Part shown: piece after piece, positions 55,018-64,000 of the stretch
Numbering within the stretch: position 1 is the stretch's first letter
Layout: each line of letters opens with the position of its first letter
From: Strigamia acuminata
Taxonomy: Eukaryota; Arthropoda; Chilopoda; Geophilomorpha; Linotaeniidae
Assembly: GCA_949358305.1 (NCBI GenBank)
Contig: OX442320.1
Span: 6,154,259-6,218,258 of the forward strand
Direction: 5' to 3'
Length of the DNA: 64,000 nt
Notes under the pieces: model-generated
Told to the model about the DNA's origin: nothing
Databases searched by the model: none
Seen by the model: only the letters and a program-made list of their open reading frames with translations
Position numbers and translations under genes: made by a program

Positions 55018-57144
55018 TCACTGTTTGTGATGTTTTAGCAAAGCATCTCGTATGTATTTCGCCAGTTTGTTTACGGATCCTTTTTGATTCGTGTGATCCC
55101 ATCTTGAAAATAAATACCACAATCGCATTAATAAATGAAAATAAAAAAGATCAATAAATGAATTTATTACGTCATTCCCTGATATCGACCCACTTCTTTA
55201 ATTTTTTCGGGCAATGCGTCATAGTCGGATCCAATAGGCCACGTAAAGTCGGCCATAACCGGTATAAAAGTGCACCCATTTTTTAATCCAGCTACTATCT
55301 CCTATGTATATCCACATAAACAATATATATAAACAAATTAAAGACAACTTTATACCTGGTGTATCCAATCTTTGCATTCAAGATCGTTAAAGCATCTGTC
55401 GAGTGAACTGGATGTGAGAAGAAGAATAAAAATGGCGGCATTTTCAATTACTCGTAAAAGCTGTTCGTCGAATAAACCCGATTGCAGATGTTCAACATCA
55501 ATAAAAACTGAATAGTTTCGTTCTTCCAAATACTTCTTAATCAAACTGATGAAGAGAAAAAACCGCAAACATAAATATATTTATCTATATGGAATTAATC
55601 GTACCTAGCCAAATCCTTTCCGGTGGAACGACGGTAACTTATGAATACATCAAATCCGCTACTTTTTTCAGGTTTTGATGGACAACTCGTGTTGTTGGTA
55701 GTATACAAATCTAAGAAAACAATTCAAAACACATATAAAAATAATAATAATACTTATTTATACCATCTTTCATCTTCAATTTCTTCAGTTTACTCATAAA
55801 ACTGCGTGAAATATTGAAAAACTTAATTACCAATAAATAAAAAGGCTTTTTTAAACAAATGTATTACCTCTTGCTTCGAATTGTGTTCATCCCTATATCC
55901 TTGATTAAACCTTCTTCCGTTAAGTCGAGTAAAGTCTCTCCGGTCACAAGGTTCTTTTTAAACTCTCCTACAAATTGAGCGAACCCAATGTGCTCTAACC
56001 AGGCAATTACGTGTTTGATTTCCCACGCACGCACGTTCTCGCTTATCAACTGCAAAGCCTCGCGAGCATACGATGAAGAGCTTTTCAATGTCCTCAATGG
56101 CTCAATTGCTCCAATTTCCCAAAAAATCTATCGAATACAAACCAATTGTGAAATTCAATAGCAAAAATTATAAATACAAACGTTCCAAACCTCGGTGTTT
56201 AGCCTATTCCTTTGAACCTGCGCCTCAAGTACGAAATAAAATGCTGCCATGTTTTGCGCTTCTTCCATCGCACTACGCAGCAACTCAACGAGATTCTTCA
56301 ACCAATTTTTAGATTCAACTCGTCCGTTTCGTATATCGGAGTGCAGACTACTCTTCAGGAAGGATTCCACCAAGCCCAGAGTACCTAACTCTACAATTTC
56401 ACTTTTGGCCTTTCCGTTTTTAACAGCAAGAAATACAGTCGCTAAAAACGCGTAATATTTGACTACGCGATCATCGGTTGACCAAATTAATTCAAAAAGC
56501 AACCGAGGCACATTCCCCGAATACAACCGCTCCAAATGCTCGACCGTGCCGTACATTGACAAGTTTGCCGCGACACTAGCGCAATTCCTGAGTGTTTGCA
56601 CGTCAGTCGATTGAAATGCGCGCAAAATCGCATCCGTGGTTCCAAATTGGACCACTTGGCCGCACATCTCCTCCGAGTGCTTGGTGAGATGAGAAATAAT
56701 TGCCGTCGCGGGGACCAGGAAGGCTGAATCATCTTCTTTGGCCATTGAAACTTCACCCAATACTTGGTCGAGTAAATATTTCTCCGAAATGTATTTACAG
56801 TTGTCCGCCGTCAGACACTGTTCAAGGACCATCGCACTCGCCAGTTTGACGTCTTGGCGCTTGTGACTCATCAGTCGGCGAATGAGTATTTCGAGTCCGC
56901 CGAAATCGCGCACGAAATTGCAAATTGTCGTTCCGATTTCGTGCCCGTACGTCGGCACTTGCCACACCCGACGCAAGCATTCCGACACGGTCGTTAAAAC
57001 GTCGGGGATCTTTTCCAGTTGGTCCAGTTGGTCAAAACTGTCCTTGACGAGCCCCAGATACGTCACTTTGACGACCTCTACGTCGGAGAGTGACGAAGTC
57101 GTCCCGAGAGCGTCCAAATCGTCAAACATGTCGCACCAAGTCAT
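55018..57144 (-). CDS. SARM1-family ARM-SAM-TIR protein lacking the second SAM domain
   Basis: Seven exons (minus): 56191-57144, 55868-56127, 55764-55801, 55605-55710, 55356-55545, 55171-55301, 55018-55102; exactly 587 aa. The ARM region (about residues 30-340; VWQVPTYGHEIGTTICNFVR, MVLEQCLTADNCKYISEKY) is followed by one SAM domain (VIAWLEHIGFAQFVGEFKKN, LLDLTEEGLIKDIGM). A 13-residue exon (FMSKLKKLKMKD) then leads directly to TIR (FDVFISYRRSTGKDLAS, YSVFIDVEHLQSG, LDRCFNDLECKDWIHQE). The Glu of DWIHQE corresponds to the catalytic NADase Glu of SARM1. Canonical SARM1 has two SAM domains that drive octamers; here the second is missing, as the adjacent paralogue shows by comparison. Confidence 0.9.
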
Positions 57145-57909
57145 TTATCAGCTTGGCGAGGAATGAAATTTCCCCTCCGACTTTAACATCGCGTGCTTGC
57201 GTCGTGGGACCTCTGGCGGACGTTTCCTATTGGCTTAAAGTTTCATCTTGATTGAACCCGAGAGCAAACATGATAAAAACGAAAACAGCGGATGCAAAAA
57301 TTATGTTTATTTCTCATCATGAATTAAATTCCATAGCAATACAAATAAATCACATTTTTTTTGTAATATGCGAATTATAATTTCATGACGAGCAAAAAGA
57401 CAGATTTTTTCCTATTTATATTTTGGCAAAAGGCACAATTAGTTAAAAATTCATGAAAATAGTCTGTTTAAAATCGATATTTTAAAAAAAGATCTATTTT
57501 ATCTAACTTATCAGCATTTTTTTTGTTGTCGTTGTTGTTTTTTTCAATATATACACAAAAATAACCAGAAAATAAAATGAAATATGACGAGACTCTAGAC
57601 GAAAGGCACTCATGACGATTAAATGGAGGAAAAAAAGGCAACCACAATGATATTTTTAGTTGAAAAATAGAATATAGATATGTATGGTTGTGCAGATCTA
57701 TAGCAACCAACTAGGAAGAACAAATTAATATCACAATGTAAAAATTAAACTCCTATTTCGAATTATTGGTGCTGGTAGAAAACCAATGGAAGGCGGACTA
57801 AAAAAAAGTATTATTCGTTCGGCTCTCAGCCACGACGTTGTAACTGCTTAACCCTTTGAAGACAGTACTTTAACAACCTGTTGTTTCGTCTCGTCGGACG
57901 CTTTCCTAG
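57145..57909. other. Intergenic region between the two SARM1 genes
   Basis: No coding exon is seen in these 765 bp. The region contains the promoter side of the SARM1-like gene and the 3' UTR of SARM1 (stop at 57910-57912, minus). A T/A-rich stretch near 57500-57560 yields only spurious frames. Confidence 0.5.
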
Positions 57910-60900
57910 TCACTGCTGCGGCGACTGCGGCCTCGGCAGCGGGGGCAGCGAACCGTTCGACGTTGCCGAACCGTTGCCGTTTAATTCACGAGAATCTTTG
58001 TCCGAATTCAAACTGCCCTTGGATTCGTTGCTCTGGCTGCGTTGGTAAACTCCGCACCGGCCGCCGCCCGGGGTTCCGGGAGTTGGTGCGCTTCCGCCGA
58101 TGCTCGCCAGCCGACCGAAAAGACTGTCGCTGCGTGCGTTCCGGTCCCCGCGGATAAATCCTTCCAGTTTGTCCACGCACGCGTCTTGGTAATCGTGGAT
58201 CCACCTGCAAAACGTTTTTGTCTCGTTTTTTGTTTGTTTTAATTTATTTTTTAATTAAATTCACCTGACTCCGTTGAAATAGCAGACCGCTCGCATGTCT
58301 TCGGGGAGATTTTCTGGTTCGGGCCATTGGAAATTGTCAATGATTGGAATGATGTTGCATTGACTGTCCAATGCTGTAACGATTTCCTGTTGGTTATTTA
58401 GGAATTTAATTAGTTTTGGGTGTTTTTTTGGTTTTTTGATTTTTATTTTTTTTACTCTGTGAACCCAGTCCTTGCATTCGGTGTCGTTGACGCATCTGTC
58501 GAGTGCATTGGGGGTGAGTACGAGGAGAAAATGTTTGGCCTGTCGAATGCTTTGCAATAAATTAATGTCGAATTTTCCCGCTTCCAAACGTTCAACATCG
58601 ATGAAGACTGAAAAACTGCGCAGTTGGAGATGTACTTTCAATAAACTAAAAGTAAAATAAATTAAATTAAAATTAAAAATTAAAATTTAGATAAAAATCG
58701 ACTTTTACCTGGCTAACTGCGATCCGTTCGACCGCCGATAACTCACAAACACGTCTAAATTTTTATTCGTGACGATCGGTTCTTCCCCTATGCTCATAAT
58801 TCCAGACAGATCTGCAAAAATAAAAAACAAAAAATTAAAACAACATTTCCTAGTAATAAAACAAACTTTAATAAATAAATAAATAAATAAAAAATGTTAA
58901 AATATTGTCAGTCATATCCATTTTCAACTAACAAATACATCCTTGAGTTTAAAGTTTCTTCAGCTGCTTACGTATTAGTTTTCACAAAAAAAAATTGTAA
59001 TTCAAGAACAAAACAAAAAAAAAAAATTTTTTTTGTGCGTAAAATCCAATTAAATAACGAGACTCGCAAATTGATTGCATTTTTATAGCGCACACATGTG
59101 CGGATGCGACTCACTTCTAACAGCCTCCATAATTCGAAGTCTATGAATGCTGTTATCGATGCTGCACTCTTGGGCGAGCTGTTCCTCCGTGAGATACCTC
59201 AGCGCGTCTTTATCGATCCCCGAATGGAGCATCGGATATGTGTACTGCGAATATTCGCTCCCAATATTCTGAAGCAATTGATCCAAATTGGTCGGGTCGC
59301 ACGACGAATAATCCGCCATTTTCTTTAAAATCGCCAATTCCCTAATAAACCTATTTAAAAAAAAAAAAAAAAATTAAAAAAAACCAACAAACACAACAAA
59401 ATGGATGACCCCGACCTCTTCCTCAGAATCCCATTCGCAATCCCAATGTCCAATCTCAAATTCTCCTCCGTCAACTGCAGCAACAAGTCCCCATCCACCC
59501 GACTCGCCACAAACTGATTCTGCAAATCGCAAAACCCGATTTGCGCAACCCATTCAATCACATCTTCCACCGTCCACAACGGAACTTGCTGACTCAATTT
59601 ATGCGGCACCTCCTCCCCGATCAAACGCAGCGCCTGCGCTGCATATTTCGACGCAATCGCGTTCGGACTGCTCGCCACCTTCTTCAACGGCTCGATCGCT
59701 CCAATATCCCGAAAAATCTACAAAAAAAACAAATCAAATCAAACCCAACTGTCAATCAAAATTCAATTCCCTACCTCAGTATTTCCCTGTTTCTTCTTGA
59801 TGCCCGCCTCCATAGAAAAATGAAACGCGGACAAACTGCGCGCCTCCTCCCTCTTGCTATTCAAAACGGGCACGAGCCTCAGCAGCCAATTCTTCGACTG
59901 TCCGTGCGCGTGCGCCACATTACTAGTCGCAAACTCCACGGGCGTGTGCGACGTAATAAATGGCTCGACGAGATCCAAAGTGCCCGACTTGAGCACGGCC
60001 GCTTCGATCTCCTTGTTGGCCACGAGCGCCGCGATGGCGAGACACGCGTAGTATTTGATGTTGTCGTCGTTGTGGAAGGCGAGCGGGAAAAGCCAGACGG
60101 GCACTTTCCTCTTGATCATCTGCTGCTGGTTCTCCGAGCCGCCGTACAGCGACAGATTGGCCAGCGCGTTGGCGCAGTGGCGCAGCGTCTCCACGTCGCT
60201 GCACCGACACTTGTAGAGGATGGCGTCGAGGCCCCCGAGCCGGATCACGTCGCTGCACGTGCCCTCCGAGTGCTTGAACAGGTGCTCGAGGATCCCCGTG
60301 CCCACGCGCGAGTATCCTTCGTCGTTGCACGTGCTGCAGTCGCGCGCCACCTGCACCGCCTTCTCGAGCCCCTTCTCGGCCACGTAGGCGCGGTTTTCCG
60401 TGGTCAAGCACTGCTCGAGGACGCTGGCGTTGGCGAATTGCACGTCCTCGCGAAGGGAGCTGAAATTCTGGATGATGATGTCGAGTCCGCCGTCGATGCG
60501 CAGGATGTTGCACAGGGTGGTGCCGAGCTCGTGCCCGTGCGACGGCACTGCCCACGCTTTGCACATCATGGCGTTCATGGAGCTGAGGTAGGGCAGCGAG
60601 TCGTCTTCGCCGAGCGATTTCAACTGCTTGATGAAGGATCGCATGATCCCCATGTATTTCATCTTCACTTTGTCCACTTCCGAGCGCGTCGAGTCCGAGC
60701 GCAGTTGGTTCAGATCGTCGAGCATGGCCGCGCTTAATTCGTAGTCCGAAGACGAAGTCGTCGACAGACCGTTGACCATTGACATCATACCGGACCCAAC
60801 CTTAAAAAAAAAAATTTAATTTAAATTTTTTTTTTTTTTTATATATTTTATTAAATTTTAATTACTTCGCTGGTCATTAACGACGAGGATGATTTCGTGC

Positions 60901-62557
60901 ATATTCCTTTAGCAGTTATGGTCAGTTTGGACGAACTAGATTTGGCAAGATGAGTTTCCTGATGAGTGACACCCTTTAAAGTTAAAATTAGGTTCGTTAA
61001 ATTTGAAAATTCCATTTTTAAATATACTTTTACCTGGCTGCTTATGGTTTGCCGCTCTTCCTGTTTGGCGTGTGCCATTTTCTCGGCCGAGAAGCCTTCG
61101 GTGGCCAATTTCATGGACGCTGCCGCCGCTACTCGTTGTTCCTGTTGAACCACATCTCCACTGGTCATCTGCCGCTGCTCCTGACAAAATTGCACACAAA
61201 AAAAAAAAAAAAAATTGAATCGACAATGGAAATCGTGACGAAACGAGTCGAGAATCGCAATAAGTGTCGCACTTGATTCGCAAAGAACCTCTTGGCAAGA
61301 ATGACGTTGCACGGTCGAAAAGTGCTAATAAACTCCTCTTTTATGTTCCCACATTTAACCCGCTTCTTTCATCGCCCAATTAAATCACCATTCCTACGTC
61401 TCGAGTTCTATTTTCGGAATTTGAAACCTTCCGACAACCATTTTGAATAAACAAACTCACCCCGAACTTCGCCAATAAAATCCTCGGCATCCCAACAAAC
61501 AAAACAACAACCAAACACGAACCCAAACGTGCAAATCGAACTAATAATAAACCCACACCGCCCCCCAACCACCCCCAAAACCAAAAACATGCGCAGTAAA
61601 GCACAAAAATGCAAAAATAACACCAAATCCATTCGAAATCGCCACTAAAACGCCCTAAATCCTTACCAAATCCCTCTTGGACCTCACGTTCATGCCACTA
61701 GTCCTACAAGCTTCCTACGCGCGTGAGTTTATAGAACCATCACCGTGGCAACGCCAGTGAGGTAAGCAAAGACTCTGGCACGAGTTTGGTCTCGCAATTG
61801 GCCCGATGCCACCGCACAAACGACAAAAATTATTTTATTTTTATAATTTTATTTTTACCTGTTTCAAGCCGGCCATTTTCTCGGCAGAGAACGATTCCGT
61901 CTCCAATTTCTCCTTGACGGCGGACGTGGCCATTTTCTCTTCGTAGCATTTGTCGCCCGTTTGGAGTCTCTTCATTTCCTGATTGGTCGCGGCCACTTTC
62001 TCGGCAGAAAACGCATCGGTCGTCACCTTCATCTTCGACGCCTGCATGACCCTTTTCTGCTCGAACTTCACTTCCTGCACGTCCGGCGAGCGCTCCATGT
62101 CCATCTCGAGGGGTTCCTCACCGATGGGCGAGCGGTCGACCGAGAAGCCCCTCTGGGCGGCCAGTTTGAGGCCCTGCGACGAGCTCGTGGCAGTTGACGA
62201 GCTCATGGCCGTGGCCGCGGACGACGAGCTGCTCAGGCTCACGCTGCGGCTGAAATTGCGGAGGTTTTCCGTCGTTTTCGACGTTTCGTTTTGCTGTTGT
62301 TGTTTCATTTCGCTCGTGGAGAGCGAGTGGTGCATCATCTGCGAGCGTTTGCTGCTCACGCGACTGCTGGATGATGTGTTGCTCGATGTTAGCACTTGCT
62401 GTTTGTCCGCGGCCACCTCGTACGGCTGGCTGTTGAGTTTGTTCATGAAAATCGTCCGTTTGTTCTGCATGTTCTCCATCATGCTTGACACGTTGTTGCG
62501 ACCGTTTACTCCCAGCTCATCGTCCGTGCGGCTCGCGTCCAACGGTAATTCGGACAT
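57910..62557 (-). CDS. SARM1: SARM1/Ect4: ARM-SAM-SAM-TIR NADase, with long repeat-containing N-terminus
   Basis: Ten exons (minus): 61859-62557, 61034-61180, 60866-60973, 59775-60800, 59416-59717, 59115-59350, 58709-58811, 58456-58645, 58265-58386, 57910-58204; exactly 1,075 aa. SARM1 senses NMN/NAD+ through its ARM domain and destroys NAD+ through TIR, executing axon degeneration; it also acts as a TIR adaptor in immunity. The first about 320 residues are Ser/Gln-rich with three copies of a FSAEK(M/V)A motif ([27 protein letters not shown]). ARM ([20 protein letters not shown]), SAM1 ([15 protein letters not shown]), SAM2 ([20 protein letters not shown]) and TIR ([42 protein letters not shown]) follow, keeping the catalytic Glu. 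A Gly/Ser/Pro tail ends PQSPQQ. Confidence 0.95.
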
Positions 62558-64000
62558 CTAGAAAATAGAAATTTTTAATAAATTTTAAAATTAAATTCCT
62601 GCGCCGGTTTTTTTTTAATTATTTTTCATTCCCGGCGTGTTTTTAGAGTCGTTAAAGCCCAGAATTGGATCATTATTCGCGTCTTATCGTCCTTCATTTC
62701 TGATAAATAAAAGCATTCTTGGCAAATACCTAACGCCATTTTGGTCTAACGATGGTGGAAGATTTAGAGAAAAAAATAATTCAAATTTGATTTACGTGGA
62801 TAAGCAGCTGCTGGGAAGGCATTTTCGTGGTTTCGTGTAGTGATGAAAATGAGTTTAAATTGAAATTAAATGGAAATAATGGAATAAATTCGTCGTGGAA
62901 TAATAAATCGTTCGTGGAAACTCGAAAAAAGTCGTTCGGATTCGATGGTAAGACCTCGGAGAGTGTGTCAAACGGGTTGGAGCGCCGTATCTTTATATAC
63001 TCGCACTGTCCTGGATGCTGACATCGGCGTCACGGAGAAACAACACTATAGTTATGACTCATTTTCGACTTAATTTAGCGGTACACTCACCGTGTATTTA
63101 TAAAACCCAACAACCAGAATTATAAATGGCCAATCGAAGTGATATTAGAGAGAAATTTCGCTCAAATACGGTTGAAATTATCTCTCTGTAGTGAAAAACT
63201 GACCTTCAAGTACGTGAAAAGCAAAGAAAAATCCATTTTAAGCGAGATGCGAGTGAGATGTCTCGAGAAAGGTGTCGCGCCATCAACTGAATCCTTTTTA
63301 GTTTGTTTACCTCGATTTATAACTTTGGGAATGACAGATTCAACATATGATTCCAGGCATGTGGAAAATAGAACGAGGGCATTTCCACTTATTCCAAAAT
63401 TTAAAAAAGAAAAAGTTCTGAGAAAAGTTAAAAAACGTGGAGAGACAAAAAAAAAATGGCGACATGTGATGATGCCGAGTTGCGAGTAAAAATAAAAATG
63501 TGAGGTGGGATAATAAGAAAACGATGTAATATGATGTAAGAAGTGCCAGGGTGAGTACAAGGAATTAAAAAGTGATGCACGACCGGTCTGGGTGCCAAAA
63601 TATCCCACACAAAAAGGAAATGCCAATTTTTTTTTATTTTTCTTATATTTTGAGATGAAAAAAATAATTTTCGTGATTAGTGTTCGATCAAAACGTTGAT
63701 AAATTCGAACAAGATAAAAATTAAGTTGATTTATGGCCGATCTTGAAGATTGGAAGAAATTATATTAAAAAAAAAAAAATTGTAAAAATTGACCTCGTTT
63801 TTACAAATCCCTCGCCTGATGAGACGCTTCCTGTTCGCGGAACCCTCCCGAGAAAGCCAAAAAAAATCCAAATGTAAATTTTTTTACTGCTTAAAAAAAA
63901 GAATAAAAAGGGAGGAGTTGGCAGAAGAAAAGAAAGAAAGAAAGAAAATGGCAAAACATTTACAAACTCCACCCAAAACTCAAAACTCGAAAATTCAAAA
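62558..64000. other. Upstream of SARM1; no gene recognised
   Basis: About 1.4 kb of AT-rich sequence. Open frames at 63139-63489 (+) and 63162-63626 (-) overlap each other, show no family similarity and have composition like the flanks. It probably includes SARM1 promoter and 5' UTR exons that I cannot define. Confidence 0.5.

Noticed and set aside
59541-60737. 398-residue plus-strand frame
   Set aside because: Antisense shadow of the SARM1 ARM exon; Arg/His-rich translation without family similarity.
63162-63626. 154-residue minus-strand frame at the right edge
   Set aside because: Aromatic low-complexity translation overlapping another frame, with no similarity and no splice support.

Overview
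This is a gene-dense, AT-rich, intron-rich animal nuclear window. Most introns are 55-80 bp GT-AG, and several are swollen by tandem repeats. The gene set (a PGRP domain, SARM1 with a long N-terminal extension, small Maf, carboxypeptidase D, myosin XVIII with a PDZ domain, mitochondrial EF-Tu) points to an invertebrate bilaterian, most likely an arthropod or other ecdysozoan. I cannot name the species. Exon boundaries were read by eye from splice sites, frame and family similarity, and any boundary may be off by a base. For most multi-exon genes the summed exons are an exact multiple of three, which is a useful internal check.

Layout: 1-1498 end of an LRWD1/ORCA-like WD40 gene (+). 1601-3245 STYXL1 pseudophosphatase (-). 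3654-6089 mitochondrial malate dehydrogenase (+). 6525-7002 small Maf bZIP (+). 7130-8474 AIP co-chaperone (-). 8792-9166 small membrane protein (+). 9192-12199 UBXN6 (+), with a TA-flanked MITE in an intron. 12618-14130 and 15175-16537 two tandem genes fusing a MyD88-type Death domain to a PGRP domain (+). 16526-18044 an LRR protein (-), with a broken duplicate of its 3' end between the two fusion genes. 18211-20126 mitochondrial EF-Tu (-). 20310-26507 four-domain carboxypeptidase D (+). 26508-31991 no confident protein gene, with long minisatellites and a possible spliced transcript. 31992-42717 myosin XVIII (-). 43543-54651 a cluster of three small single-pass membrane proteins and four type II receptors with C-type-lectin-like domains, the last also carrying Sushi domains. 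55018-57144 and 57910-62557 two SARM1-family genes (-). 62558-64000 nothing recognised.

The most interesting item is the Death domain-PGRP fusion. A peptidoglycan-recognition domain without signal peptide, without the usual cysteine pair and without the zinc-binding cysteine of amidases sits directly behind a Death domain whose closest resemblance is MyD88. This looks like a cytosolic sensor joined to its own adaptor, bypassing Toll. It exists as two intact 327-residue copies. The same window holds two SARM1-type TIR genes, one of which has lost its second SAM domain, and a rapidly diversifying lectin-like receptor cluster, so this 50 kb appears to be an innate-immunity neighbourhood mixed with housekeeping genes.
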